This document shows positions 15,930-28,200 of a DNA stretch of 41,566 bases, piece after piece; the stretch's first letter is position 1; each line of letters opens with the position of its first letter. This stretch comes from JAGMXM01 sp964458325. GTDB lineage: Bacteria; Verrucomicrobiota; Verrucomicrobiia; Limisphaerales; UBA1319. The notes beneath the pieces are model-generated. The model was not told the DNA's origin. It did not search any database and was given only the letters and a program-made list of their open reading frames with translations. The translations under genes were made by a program, and so were the position numbers. Location: contig CAYWIM010000035.1 in assembly GCA_964458325.1 (NCBI GenBank), forward strand, positions 1 through 41,566. The letters run 5' to 3'.

Positions 15930-18900
15930 CTAGGGCCCCTCCACCCCCGTCATGACCAGCCGATAAAACCGTTGCTCGATGCCTTGCCCGGCCGAATCGC
16001 CGAGCACCATCTCCTGCTCAAACGGTTTGGCTTCGAACGCCCGGAGCGTCTCCCATCCGGCGTCCAGACCGTCTGCGGTTTCAATCCGGTAACTCCGGCC
16101 TGCCAGCGCGGCAAATCGAAGGATCACGCCTTCGAGCGGCTCCGGCTCGAGCCGAAGCTCGAGAACGCTCGATGGATCGTCCGGCCGGGTTCCAGCCAAG
16201 TATTCCTCATCGTTCGACAGACCGTCTCCATCCCGGTCCTCGGATCCATCCGCCGAATCGTCCGGGTTCAGGCCGTAACCCGATTCCCATGCATCGGGCA
16301 TTCCATCCCGGTCGCGGTCCGCGGGCGCATCGGCATCGGCCACGTTCGCCGCAGCGGGGGATGGCATCCGGCGGAAGAAGACACGGCTGTCGGCCCCATC
16401 GGGCCATAATCCCTCCGAGACGCCGGCGGATTGCGGGCCGAAATCGACGCGATCCAGGAGCCGGCCATCGACGTCATAAAGTTGCAGGCTCTCTCCCCAC
16501 GCATCCAGGGCGAATCCCGCATGATGCGCCCCCTGGCCCGGCTGCCCGTCAGCCAGGAATCGAATCCAGCCGCGCGGCCCGATAAAGCTCAGAGGAGGGA
16601 TGACCTGACGTTCCATGACCAGCACCGATGGATCATCCGCCAGCCACAAGCCGCTCAAATCCGCCGGGCTGTCGCCCGGGTGATACAGCTCGAACCAGTC
16701 GCATCCATCGACAGGAAGCGCCATCCATTCGTTGAAGCGGATGCCCGTCACCGGGCTGAGCGGGGCGGCGATCGACTCTTCTCGGCCGGGCGTTGGCTCG
16801 GCCAGAAGCCGCCAGGCTCCCCCCACCTGGCCCACGGAATAGTCCGGCGCCTGCCAGCCGTAACGGACAGCAGAAACGGTGCGGCCTCCGGCGTCCCGCA
16901 GCTCGATCGCTCCCGATTCGCCCGCCAGCGCATGGCCGCTATTCATGGACTCATCGAGAACCATGGACGCAGGCCGGTTGTCGTCGAACCAGACCACCAG
17001 GCATCCCTCCCCAGCCACGACTGCACCCGCCGGAAATCGCCAGGTCCAGCCCCCGGAATCCGGAAGCGCCACGCTCATTCCGGACAAGTCGAAGTCGGCG
17101 TCAGCCGGATTCCACAGCTCGATCCAATCCGCAGTTCGGCCTGCCGGATCTCGGACCCGGCCATGGTTGCGCGCCATGAACTCGTTCAGGACCGGGCCGG
17201 TCCATTCCGGCAGGAAGTTTGGCGCACCCGGGCTCGAGCTCGATGGGAACGCCACGATCGCGGCGCCGCCATCCGGGAACCGCCCTTCCGAGACCGCTTC
17301 GGTCTGGGGGCCGTAATCGATCGAATCGATGAGGCCGGCCTGATCGTCCAGCAGCATGATTCGGCCGCCCGAGGCCGGCAGCTTGAAACCCAGGTGGCCC
17401 GGAAACGCAATTTCATCCGCCCACAACCGCACGTGGCCTCCCGGCGCAACGAACACCGGCGCACGCAGCTGTTGGGTGGTCGATCCGCTCACCAGATACA
17501 CCCCCGCGAGCGAGGCCGGCAACGATGGGTCGCCATTGCGGATCTCGATCCAATCCGGCTCGCCGGGCCGTGCGTTGGCCAGCCATTCGTTCAAACGAAG
17601 ATTCGAAGCGCCGGCCAGCGCGGCGGTCTGGTTCGTGTCTCCCGGCGTGGGCAATGTCAATTGCCAGACGTCCCCTGCTCTGCCCACACTGGAATCGGCC
17701 ACCTGGGGCCCATAGGTTACTAGATCGACGCAGTTGGTCTGATCATCGTAAAGCAGGATCCTCTCCCCATCCCGGTCGAGGCTGAAGTCCGCGCTGGACG
17801 GACCCGCGCCGGCTCCCATTCCGCACCAGACCACCAGAAACGATCCCCCATCCAGGATCGTTGGATCCGGAAACACGAACCGCCGCGGATCGTCGTTGTC
17901 GGTGAGGCTCCAGCCGGCCAGGTTCACCCGATCCGGTCCGCCGTTATGCAGCTCGATCCAATCGGGATACAATCCGCCCTGGGCGATGGCGGACACATTG
18001 TGGGCCATGACCTCACTGATCCGAACGGGCCCGGCCGCGCGAGGCGCCGCCAGGAATCCCGGCGAACCGCCGATGGCTGAGCTCGATTGCCAGTTGGCCG
18101 GATCGTCCGGGTCGCCGAACGGATCGCGAATCTCGAGCGACCGCCCGTCGCCATCGGCCTCTCGGGGCCAACCGTCTTGGTCGTCGTAGCTCACCGCCGC
18201 CACCACGGCGCCGGCCGTATCTCGCAAGACAACCCGCTCCCCCCCATTGGCAAGATTGCCCCCGAAATAGCCGTCGGGAACGACGCCCGGATAGCGGCTG
18301 GAAAAACTGGCTGCGTTGGCCGCCAGAACCAGGATCCCGCCCGTCTCCAACCACTGGTCCGCCGGAAACGCGAATTGAATCGAGTCGAACACCATGCCCG
18401 CCAGGCTCAGCCGATGCGGCCCCAGATTCATCAGCTCGACGAACTCGTAAGGGTCGCCTCCCGCCGGGTGATACATGATCTCGGTGAACCGCAGCGGCGA
18501 CCCCGCCAGCCCTACCTGGAAATCCGCCTCGTTCAGCGCGCTCCACTCCGATCCATCGAGGGTCCGCGCCTTGACCCGCACCCAGCCGCGCAGCGGCACG
18601 GGCGCGCTATACCGCTGGGCGAACGGCGATACCGATCCTGTGCCGTAAACGCGCGGGTCTGTCCCGTCGGTCGTGTAATAGACAATGCCGGACGGCGCCT
18701 GCATGGCCAGCTTGAATCCGGCCGGCACGCGGCCGCCGTGCGGATCGAACGCCGGCGCCACGCTGTTGGCCGGATACAGCCCGGCCGACTTGAGCTGGCC
18801 GATCATCACCGCGGACCGCTTGCTCAAGAACGTTCCGACCATCCAGTTGACCTCCGCCAGCCACTCCACGTTCCGTGTGTAGACGTGATCGGGCCGCGCG

Positions 18901-21900
18901 TTGTCGCCCCACCGCGCCGATTCGAGCACGACGGACGGATCCATCTCCGAAATCCGGCGCGCGAACGCCGCCGCCGGCCGGTTCCGCTCCGGATGCGCCG
19001 GATCCCACTGCGGATGGGCCGGATCGACGTAAAAGGCGCCTCCGTTGAAGAAATGGCGATGCGCGCGGTCGGCGAACAGGAGGCGGAACTCGGCGTTGTT
19101 GCGCCTCAGTTGATCGTAGAACTGCGCGGGCGTCCCGCTGTTGTTGACCCCGGTGCGGTCCGATGTCTCGGACTTCATGATGTGCTCGCCGTCCCACATG
19201 AAGAACCTGAACTGCGCGTTCGTCTCCCGCTTGCGGGCGACATACCAGTTGTGGTGCGGCCAGTCGGTGTTCGCCAGGTAGAGATGGGTCAGCATGTAAT
19301 CGGCGAGGTTGGTGACATCGACATATTGTTGCAGGGCCTCGTACTGGCTGTTCTGGGCCAGGCCGCTGTTGGCCAGCGCCATTGCAAGGTCCCACGCCAC
19401 CCGGTCGCCATCGAGCACCTCGAACCCGGTAGTGTTCTTCAGCGAGTCATACTGCTCCTTCTCCCCGCCAAAATACGAGGCCGCGAACGATGCGTCCGGC
19501 CGCTCGTGCACCCACATCGTTCCCCAATACAATCCGTTGAGGTAGACCTGGAACAAACGCCCGTACGGCGACGGCCATCCCGTCGCAGCCTGCATGTCGG
19601 CTGCATACTGGTCCCGCACGTAATCGGCCCGTGTGCGCTGCTCCTCGGTGTTCCGATAGTGCCACACGTTGTTCAGGCGGGCGTCGAGCACCAGGGTGTC
19701 GAACCGCTCGACCGGCGAGTCGGGAAACAGCCGGTGCTCCAGCTTGCTCGCTCCGTAATCACCCCGGAACAGGAGGCGCAGGGAATGCTTGTGGACCTTG
19801 TTCGGCTCCCGACTCGTGCCTCCCTGCAGGCGCAAGCCCGCGTCGATCTGGACCGGCGCGCTTCCGTCGACGAAGATGAACTCGGCCGAGACGGGCCGCT
19901 CCCAGGCGATGCCCGATCCCCCGGGATTCGAGTATAGCCCCCTCTGCCGGTCAAAGAGATCGGCCGTGTCCATCACCAGCGACAGCGTGGGCACATCGGC
20001 CAACGCCTCGAGAGCCAGGTCGCGGTAGGCCGGATCGTCGGTCACCCGCGGGTCCATGCCGTAATCGGCCGGGATCGTCGTGCCGCTCTGCGTCACCCAT
20101 GTGGCCGGAAATCCAGCCGGATTGGACGGCTGGTCCAGCACGTGATCCGGAAAAATATACGAATGCGTCAGCACCTTCGAAGGCAGATAGTCCTCCCGCA
20201 CAGCCACCGCCCTCAGGTTGACAACCGCCCGCTCGAGCGTGCCGGCTACCGTCAGCGGCCCGGCGTACGCGATCCCGTTGACCGCGGTCGGCTCCCGCCC
20301 ATCCAAGGTGTAGTAGATCCGGGACATCGGCGTTTCGCAGGCGAGGTATACCTCCATCGGATGCGCGTAAAAACCGCTGGCCACGCTCGCCCTTGGCCGG
20401 GCCACCACCCCCGCCAGCGGCGTCGCCGCCACATTCGATGCGCCCGGAGTCGGACGGGCGAAATAGCCCAGCGTCGCCGCCGGCGCCAGGCCATACGAAT
20501 AATCCGCCCGCTGCTCCGGATAGGCGGGCGTGAACGCGGACACTACCCGCCGGGGCTGTTCGGCGCTGAGCAGCGCGAGATATTCGCCGGCGGCGCTCAG
20601 CTTGAAGTTCGTGTGCAGCGGCGTCGTCCCCGTCGGCCGGCGGTCCTTCCCGGAGGCGAACACGACCAGATGCCCCCCCGGTCCCAGAGTCCGCGCGGGA
20701 AACACCCATTCGTCCGGGCTGTCTGCATCGTCGGTGAGCGACCACCCCAGCAGGTCCACCGCGTTGCTGCCCCGATTGTGGATCTCGATCCAGTCCTGGA
20801 GGTCTCCGTCCTCGTCCTTCCAGCCTGTGTCGCTGACATTGGCCGCCAGGAATTCGCTGATGATGAGCTGGCCGGTCAGCAGATCCGGATTCAGGGTGCA
20901 CGTCCATTCTCCCCCCGCAAACGCGTTCGGCGCGACCGCTAGGTCCGTGATGCCGTGGTCTGACGCCCACCGCAACCGCACCGGGCCGGGCGCTACGCCG
21001 CTCAGGATGAAACGATACGGCCCCGCGCCGTCGCCCTCCATCCCGGCGGCCGGCTCGCCGTTGACACGCAGATCGCCCGCGTCGATCCCCCGGACCGGCT
21101 CCGAGAAAAAGAGACGAATTTCCTCCAGACGCCCCACCGTGCTCCCTTCCACTGGAGTCACTGAAAGAACCGCCGGCGCCACCGCGTCCACCAGCTCATA
21201 TTGCCAGCGGTGCGCGGGATCCTCGCCGGAGAAAGGATTTCCCGACAGGTCGGCGATCTGATGGTCGATATCCCACACGACATCGACCGCGCCATCCGCC
21301 GGCCGGGAAAAACCGAATGCATAGACCGCTCCGGCCCCCTCGAGCTCAGTGGCCGGAGCGCCCTGGATCCATAGATCCTCCGCCGACACGCCCCGGACTG
21401 GCTCCGTGAACGTGACGGTGATCCGCGACAATGCGTCCACCTGGCCCGGCGCCGGATCGATCGACGCGATCCTCGGCGGACTCTCGTCTCGCAGGGTAGC
21501 GGTCATCTCGAGCGTCAGATACAGATCCGAGCTGGTCAGGTTTCGATTGAACAGCTGGACAGCCAGCCAGTTGGTGCCGTCTTCGAGAAAAGGCACGGTC
21601 GTCGTGTTGTTGGTGGTGACCAGCAACCGATTGATCGCCAGGGGAGTGCCGTTGGTGTATTTGGGCTCAACGCTATACACGTTGTAGCGGACCGCCTCGC
21701 GCCCGTTCACCCACACGATGAGCCCGTCGTCGATCCACACCTGAAACCGGAGCTCCTCGACGCGAGACGCGTTGGCCAGCACGAAGGGCTGGCGCAGGAA
21801 CAAGGTCGTGTAATTGTATCGCATGTCCGACAACAGGGTGCCCCCCGTGATGCCGCTCCCCCCGTAATAGAAAGGCGCCGCGGACCTGGGCCATTTCGAG

Positions 21901-22097
21901 ACATCGAACTCGCCCGACCGCCATGCCCCGATCGGGCTCGAGACCTCGTTGGTTCCCTTTCGATAATGCCAGATCGAGTTGCTGGCGATCAGCGTGGGGC
22001 CCGGTTCCTGCCCCCGGCACCCCAGACCTCCCAGCCCCAATCCCACGAAGATCCACCCGACCATGGACAGCCGCCGGAGCCCGCAAGCCCGCCGCAT
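15930..22097 (-). CDS. Giant secreted CotH-kinase / lamin-tail-domain protein, copy 2
   Basis: A 2055-residue exported protein. ATG 22097 is chosen because it follows an AGGGG ribosome-binding site and begins a signal sequence ending GLGGLGC (Cys27, a possible lipoprotein site). In order: an N-terminal beta domain (about 40-190, IWHYRKGTNE onwards), two Ig-like domains (about 205 and 305), a lamin-tail domain (410), a chitobiase-C-like domain (590), a CotH-kinase domain (about 740-1100, with LRLQGGTSR and FMWDGEH), a second chitobiase-C-like domain (1140) and five more lamin-tail domains with DW(I/F)E(L/I) cores (1210-1900). A calcium-binding DxDxDG stretch (1935-1965) is followed by a short beta C-terminus. 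CotH-family kinases phosphorylate secreted proteins; lamin tails probably mediate adhesion. A larger paralogue lies directly upstream. Confidence 0.85.
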   Translation of the reverse strand: MRRACGLRRLSMVGWIFVGLGLGGLGCRGQEPGPTLIASNSIWHYRKGTNEVSSPIGAWRSGEFDVSKWPRSAAPFYYGGSGITGGTLLSDMRYNYTTLFLRQPFVLANASRVEELRFQVWIDDGLIVWVNGREAVRYNVYSVEPKYTNGTPLAINRLLVTTNNTTTVPFLEDGTNWLAVQLFNRNLTSSDLYLTLEMTATLRDESPPRIASIDPAPGQVDALSRITVTFTEPVRGVSAEDLWIQGAPATELEGAGAVYAFGFSRPADGAVDVVWDIDHQIADLSGNPFSGEDPAHRWQYELVDAVAPAVLSVTPVEGSTVGRLEEIRLFFSEPVRGIDAGDLRVNGEPAAGMEGDGAGPYRFILSGVAPGPVRLRWASDHGITDLAVAPNAFAGGEWTCTLNPDLLTGQLIISEFLAANVSDTGWKDEDGDLQDWIEIHNRGSNAVDLLGWSLTDDADSPDEWVFPARTLGPGGHLVVFASGKDRRPTGTTPLHTNFKLSAAGEYLALLSAEQPRRVVSAFTPAYPEQRADYSYGLAPAATLGYFARPTPGASNVAATPLAGVVARPRASVASGFYAHPMEVYLACETPMSRIYYTLDGREPTAVNGIAYAGPLTVAGTLERAVVNLRAVAVREDYLPSKVLTHSYIFPDHVLDQPSNPAGFPATWVTQSGTTIPADYGMDPRVTDDPAYRDLALEALADVPTLSLVMDTADLFDRQRGLYSNPGGSGIAWERPVSAEFIFVDGSAPVQIDAGLRLQGGTSREPNKVHKHSLRLLFRGDYGASKLEHRLFPDSPVERFDTLVLDARLNNVWHYRNTEEQRTRADYVRDQYAADMQAATGWPSPYGRLFQVYLNGLYWGTMWVHERPDASFAASYFGGEKEQYDSLKNTTGFEVLDGDRVAWDLAMALANSGLAQNSQYEALQQYVDVTNLADYMLTHLYLANTDWPHHNWYVARKRETNAQFRFFMWDGEHIMKSETSDRTGVNNSGTPAQFYDQLRRNNAEFRLLFADRAHRHFFNGGAFYVDPAHPQWDPAHPERNRPAAAFARRISEMDPSVVLESARWGDNARPDHVYTRNVEWLAEVNWMVGTFLSKRSAVMIGQLKSAGLYPANSVAPAFDPHGGRVPAGFKLAMQAPSGIVYYTTDGTDPRVYGTGSVSPFAQRYSAPVPLRGWVRVKARTLDGSEWSALNEADFQVGLAGSPLRFTEIMYHPAGGDPYEFVELMNLGPHRLSLAGMVFDSIQFAFPADQWLETGGILVLAANAASFSSRYPGVVPDGYFGGNLANGGERVVLRDTAGAVVAAVSYDDQDGWPREADGDGRSLEIRDPFGDPDDPANWQSSSAIGGSPGFLAAPRAAGPVRISEVMAHNVSAIAQGGLYPDWIELHNGGPDRVNLAGWSLTDNDDPRRFVFPDPTILDGGSFLVVWCGMGAGAGPSSADFSLDRDGERILLYDDQTNCVDLVTYGPQVADSSVGRAGDVWQLTLPTPGDTNQTAALAGASNLRLNEWLANARPGEPDWIEIRNGDPSLPASLAGVYLVSGSTTQQLRAPVFVAPGGHVRLWADEIAFPGHLGFKLPASGGRIMLLDDQAGLIDSIDYGPQTEAVSEGRFPDGGAAIVAFPSSSSPGAPNFLPEWTGPVLNEFMARNHGRVRDPAGRTADWIELWNPADADFDLSGMSVALPDSGGWTWRFPAGAVVAGEGCLVVWFDDNRPASMVLDESMNSGHALAGESGAIELRDAGGRTVSAVRYGWQAPDYSVGQVGGAWRLLAEPTPGREESIAAPLSPVTGIRFNEWMALPVDGCDWFELYHPGDSPADLSGLWLADDPSVLVMERQVIPPLSFIGPRGWIRFLADGQPGQGAHHAGFALDAWGESLQLYDVDGRLLDRVDFGPQSAGVSEGLWPDGADSRVFFRRMPSPAAANVADADAPADRDRDGMPDAWESGYGLNPDDSADGSEDRDGDGLSNDEEYLAGTRPDDPSSVLELRLEPEPLEGVILRFAALAGRSYRIETADGLDAGWETLRAFEAKPFEQEMVLGDSAGQGIEQRFYRLVMTGVEGP

Positions 22098-22262
22098 CAC
22101 CCCGGATCCCCTCAATCCTGCAGCCCAATCATGCGCGGCGTTCGGTCTCTCCTCGCAGAGATACTCGCGGCCGGCCCCCCTGGCTCGGCATCCTCGATGG
22201 GCGATGCCGCGGGCTATCGTGTGCTTATCGGGTTGCATGGATCGCATGGCTTGTCAGCTCGG

Positions 22263-25200
22263 CTATTTCTCCTCGAGCACTCGGTAAAACCGGATGGGCC
22301 GCTCCGCGGCGTCCGGATCGGAAAACTCCAGCCGGGTGGAGTAGAATGTCCCTCGCAGCAAATCCACCCAATCGATCAGGTTCGTCGATCCCTGGACCAC
22401 GTAGCGGGTGCCAAACGGCATGGTCAGCTCGATCTCGACGGCCCCATCGCCGCGGCGGGCCAGCCGCTCGAACCGGAAGAACAGCTCGATTCGGACGTCG
22501 GCCGCCTCGCTGGGGATCGCTCCAGCCGCGTTCCGGACGATCGCCTGGTAGCGGCCCGCCCAGGAGGACTCCATGCCCTGCAGCTCGAGCACCTGGTTGG
22601 TCATGCCATCCAGGATGAGCCCGTTGAAATACCACTGGTATTCGAGCGGAGGCGACCCCTCCGCGCCGACTTCGAGGACCAGGGTTGCGCCCGGCGCCAG
22701 GTGCTGGCTGGCCGGCTGCCGCGTGATCGCCGGCGGTTGGATCCCCGGCTCGTCGATGGCATCGAGGCGGCCCGGCGTGGGCGGCCGAGCCTCCCAGTTC
22801 AACGGCTCGTTCCCGTAGGCCGACAAACTCAAGCGTTGCAGCGAGGCGCCCCCGCCATCCGCCGCTTCCGGCCATGGATGCCGATCGTCGTATTCCACCG
22901 CCTCGACCAGGTAGTCCGGAACCCATCCCCGCTCCTGCCCGGCCCCCGCCGGCTGGCCTGGGCGCCAGATCTCGATCCGCTCGCCGCTGTTGTCGAGGCG
23001 CCCTTTCCAAGGACCGAGGATCCGCGCTTCCGCCGGCACATCGAACCGAGCGCGAAACGACGTCAGCAACCCGGGCTCGATTTGGGGATCGAATCCGACC
23101 ACGACGAGCAACTCGCCAGGCCCGAGAATGGCCCCCGCCGGCAGATCGAACTCGACACCGCCCGACAGCCGCCACGGAGCGTCTTCCTGCTCGGGATCCC
23201 CCAGGATCAGGTCTCCCGGCCCCCCATGCAGCAGCTCGATGAACTCGTCCGTCCGCGATTCATCGCCCGTCCCGCCGTCCACCGGATGGTAATGAATCTC
23301 CTGGATCGTCAGCGGGCCCATGCGCGGCGCCGCATTGGCCGCCCCCGATCCCCGCCGGAAATCCTCGATCGAAAGCGGCTGGTCCACTCCGAACGTGGGG
23401 CGCTCCAGGCTCGCAAAATCCACTCCCACGGACGTCAGAATCCGGCCCGACGATTCATCCGGCGGAGCGGGGCTGAACCGCGCCACCGCCCGCCACCCGG
23501 TTAGATTGTCGTAGGCATCCACCTGCGATAAGTGGACCTCGCCGCCACGGAGCGGATCGAGGCTCAGGCGGTTCGTCGCCCCCGCGGGTTCGCCGAAATC
23601 CGCCTGGTAAAAGACCCGGTGCCCGAGCGCCGGCAAAACCAGCCCGGCGGGCAGCCGATACTTGCGCAGCTCAGCCGTCTGATCGCTCAGGAACCAACCG
23701 CCGATCGCCGCCGGCTGCATCGTAGGATTGAACAGCTCGATCGCGCCCTCGAGCGGGGGCGTCCCCCACCCCATCACTTCGCTGATGACCACGTTGGTGA
23801 GCGGCTCGAAATTGCTGGCGCCGGGCGTGGATCCTGCCGCGAAACTCCACGCCACGCTCGAGCCTTCCGGCAGCCGGCCGGACGAGATCCCTGCCAGTTG
23901 AGGCCCGAAATCCACGCTGTCGATGGCGGTCAAGTTGGTGTGGTAGATCCGGAGCGTCTCGCCCCGTTGATCGAGGCTGAACCGGACATGGTCCGGCCCG
24001 CGATCCGTCAGGCCGTCTGCGCGCCAAACCACGTAGCCTTTCCGGTCGATGAAGCTGAGCGAACCCACCATGTGGTTGGTTTGGCCGGCCAAGGTCGGAT
24101 CGTCGGTGAGGATCAGCCCGCTGATCTGGACCGGCTGGTCGGCCGTGTTGTGCAGTTCGATCCAATCGCCGTCCTCCTCACCGCTCGCCAGCCACTCGTT
24201 GAGGCGGACCTGGGTCAGCGCCCCCAGCGACATGGCCTCCGAGTTCTCCAGGCCGGGCGTCGGCTCGGCCAGCAGCCGCCACGGGCCAGCCCCGCCCACC
24301 TGGCCGACGGATCGATCCGGGATCTGAAAGCCGAATTCGATCCGATCCCAAAGCCCGCCTGCCGGATTCACCAGCCAAAGAGCCGCCCCTTCGCCCGGCA
24401 GGTTCCGGCCGAAATTCAACTCCTCCTCGTTCGAGGTGGAGGCCGGCCGCCGATCGTCCGCCCAAACCAGCAGATGCTCCCCTGCCCCCAAACGAACGCC
24501 TGTCGGGATCGCCCATTCGTACGCATCCGCCGATTCCAGCCGCACGACCGCACCCTCGAGGCTGATCTCGGCGCCGCCCAAATTCCGGATCTCGAACCAG
24601 TCCGAATACCGGCCCGTCGCCGCCAGAACGGCCTGCCGATTCACAGCCATGATCTCGTTAAGCCGGACCGTGGACGCGCCGGCGAGGAAATTCGATGCGC
24701 CAGGCGTCGGCACAAGCTGCCCGGTCACCCAGGCGCCCATCCCGTCCGGCCACCGCCCCTGGACCGTTCCCTCCCGCTGCGCCCCGTAATTGATCCGGGT
24801 CCACTCGATCCCCACCGGGTCCCACAAGGCGATCGCGCCGCCCGCAGCCGGCAGCTTGAAATCCACATGATCGGCTCCCGGCTCCTCGTCCGCCCAGAGC
24901 CGGACATGGCCGCCCGCCTGGATAAAGACCGGGGCCGTGATCTCGAACAGCGCATTGCTCGTGGCCAGAAAACACCCCTGCAATGCCGCCGGCCGGTCCG
25001 GATCCAGGTTTCGCAGCTCGAGCCAGTCGTCATCGCCGGGCAGCGGGTTGGCCTGAAACTCGTTCACGACGACCTGCCTCACGGGCGCCAGAGCCGCCGG
25101 CTCATTCTGATCGCCCGGCGTCGGCTCGGTCAACACCCACTCGCTCCCGCCGGCGCCGCGCCCGAATCCGCACCCCCGAGGCAGGGGGCCAAACGCTGTC

Positions 25201-28200
25201 GCATCCACCCGGTTGGTCTGGGCGTCATACAGGAATATACGGTCGCCTTCGGCATCTAATCCGAAACCGGCCTCGAGGCCCCCGGCGCCTGATTCGCCCT
25301 GACAGCCCACCACCAGGTAGGCGCCCGGCCCCAGCACGGTCGAGGCAGGAAAGACATACTGCCGGCGATCATCGCCATCGCTTAGGCTCCAATGGGCCAA
25401 ATCGACCGCCTCGCTGCCCGGATTGTAGAGCTCGATCCAATCCGTCCCCTCAGCCCCTGCCGAAGATCCGCTGCCGTCGGCGCAGACTTCGTTCAACCAG
25501 ATCCACTGCGAAAGGACGGCTCGATTCGACATGCCCGGCGAGCCGCCGCTTTGCCCGCTGGCGCTCCAGTTGGCCGGATCGTCAGGGTCGCCGGTTCCTC
25601 CCAGCCATTCGATCGAATGCCCGCCGCCGTTGGCCGATGCCGGCCAGCCGTTCCCGATCGCATACTCGACGGATGCCACCGTGCGGCCCGTTCGATCCAA
25701 TATTGCCACTCGCTCGCCCGAATTGGAGAGCGCGCCCTGATACGTCCCCGCATAGCTGATCCCCGGGTATCGCTGTTGAAACAGGACGGGATTTGTCCCC
25801 GGTATCAATACCAGCCGGCCTCCCGGCGCCAGCGACGGCGTCCCTTCGGGAAACCGGAACTCGATCCCCTCGAACTCGAATCCGCTCAGGTCCAACGGCA
25901 TGACGCCGGTGTTTTCGATCTCGAGGAACTCGCCCGCCTCGCCGTCCGGCGGCCGGTACATGATCTCGCTGATCCGCAGCGGGCAGCCCACCTCGGCCAC
26001 TTGAAAGCGCGCGCGGGTCAGCGCGCTCCAGTTGGCGCCTTGCAGCGTGCGTGCGCTGACTTCCACCGATTGCGTCAGGATCAGCGACTGGCTCGGGGCG
26101 AACACCTGGGCATGGGCCGCCACGGCCCCGGTGAACGCGACGCGCGGATCCGTCCCATCCAGGGTGTAATAAACCGAGCCGGCGCCGCTTCTCAGGCTCC
26201 ATGCCGTGCCCGGACGCACCCGGCCGCCAAACGGCGACAGAACCGGCGCATTCGACGACGCCAGCAATCCCGCCGCCGCCAGATGCTCGAGCATGTACCG
26301 CCGCCGCGACGGGATCCAGCTGGCCCCGATCGTGTTGTTGAAGCCGGAGATCGAGGGCTGAATCATCGATCGAAGCTGCTCGTACCGGGCCCGGATCCGC
26401 TCATCGGTCAGCGCCCCCCCATTGTAGAGGTGCCGATGCGCGCGATCCGCAAACAGCAGCCGGAACTCCGGGCTGAGCCGCAGCCGCTGGTAGAACTTCG
26501 CCACCTCCGTCGTGCCCGCCAGCTCGTTGCTCAGGGTGTTCCAGCTGACCGCGTTCCGATACCCGTAGCTCATCTCCGCGTCCCAGATGTAATACCGGAA
26601 CCGTCCGGTCGCTGATCGCTCGCGACCCGCCCGCCAGTTGTTGTGAGGCCAATCGGATGTGGCGCCATAGATGTTGACCAGCAGGTAGTCCGCGAAGTTC
26701 TCGAGGTCGAACCGCCGTTCGATCTCGCGGTAGTAGGCCGGCGTCGCCGGGCTCATCGTGTTCACGTAATTCCGCAGCGCATTCCACGCCGTCAGATCCC
26801 CTTCCACCACCTCGCTCCGCTGCGCCACCAGGTCCCACTCCTTGCCTCCCCCGTGCCAGGACTGGAGAAAATCCGCGTCGATCCGCTCGGTCGGATTGTA
26901 GTAGCCCTTGTACGCGCCATTCAAAAACAGATGCACAAACCCGCCATGGCTCGAAACCTGGCCCGTGTCGGCGAGCAGGCGCCGCGCCAGCTCGTCCCGC
27001 AGAAACGGATTGGAATGATCGTTCATCCCCGCCCGCAGCACGACGTGGTCGAACTGGTCCACCCCGCAGTCCGGGAACAGCGGATACTCGAGCCGCGTGG
27101 GGCCGTAGTCGCCTCGGAAGTAGAGGCGGAACGAGTATTTGTTGGCCGGCAGGCTCGAGCTCCGGTAATCGTAGCGCTCCCGAATGTATGCGCCGCCCTG
27201 GATCCGGATCCCGCAGTCGACCTGGAACCCCCCGTTGTCCTCAGGCCGGATCAGCTCCGCCGACACCGGCCGCTCCCAAGCGATCCCATGATTGACGGTG
27301 TTGCGCGGCTCGACCTCCATGATGCCCGTTGTCCCATACAAATTCCGGTTGTCGGTCGTCAGCGAAAGCGCCGGGAGCGCCAGACGGCTCGACATCTGAT
27401 TCAAAAGAAAGGTGTGCGTCCCCACGCGCGACGGCAGCCAGCCCGGCTTCCATGCCACCGCTCGCACCGCCCGCGTCGAGGTGATCCAGATCCCATTCGT
27501 CGTGTACAGCAGCCCGTTGGTCGCCGTCGGCGTCGTCCCATCCATCGAAAACCGGATCGCTGCGCCCGGCGTCGGCGTGTCCAGAAACAGGCGGATTGGC
27601 AGCCGCAGATATCCGCGCTCCACGCTGAAATGGACCGGCTCGACGATTCCTTCGAGCGCGGCCGCATTGTTCGTGGCCCAGGGCGTCGCCGCCGAGAAAT
27701 AGCGCCATTGGCCCGCCCCGTCCCGGCCATAGGCGACATCGTGCCGCTGCTCCGGAAACTCGGGCGCCAGATCGCTCGCCGCCCGCGGCGGCGAATCCGG
27801 CGCATACAATCCCAGATACTCACCGAACAGGTTCAGCTTGAAATTCGTGTGCAGCCGCGCTGATCCGGACACAACCCGGCGGTCCTTGCCCGATGCGAAG
27901 ACCACCAGATACTGGCCTCCGGCAATCTGGACGGGGGGGAACACCCATTGCCGCGGCTGATCCGCATCATCCGTCAACGACCACCCGTGCAGGTTCACCG
28001 GTGTCTTCCCCCGGTTGTGCAGCTCGATCCAATCCTCCGTTTCGCCGTCCTCGTCCTTCATCCCTCCGGCGTTCTCGGCCATGATCTCATGGATCACCAC
28101 GTCGCCCGCCCCAACCGACGGATCGATCCGATACTCCCAATCCGCGCCTGCCAGCGGCTCGCTCGAACCCAGACCGCTGACAATCCCATGGCCCGCTCCC

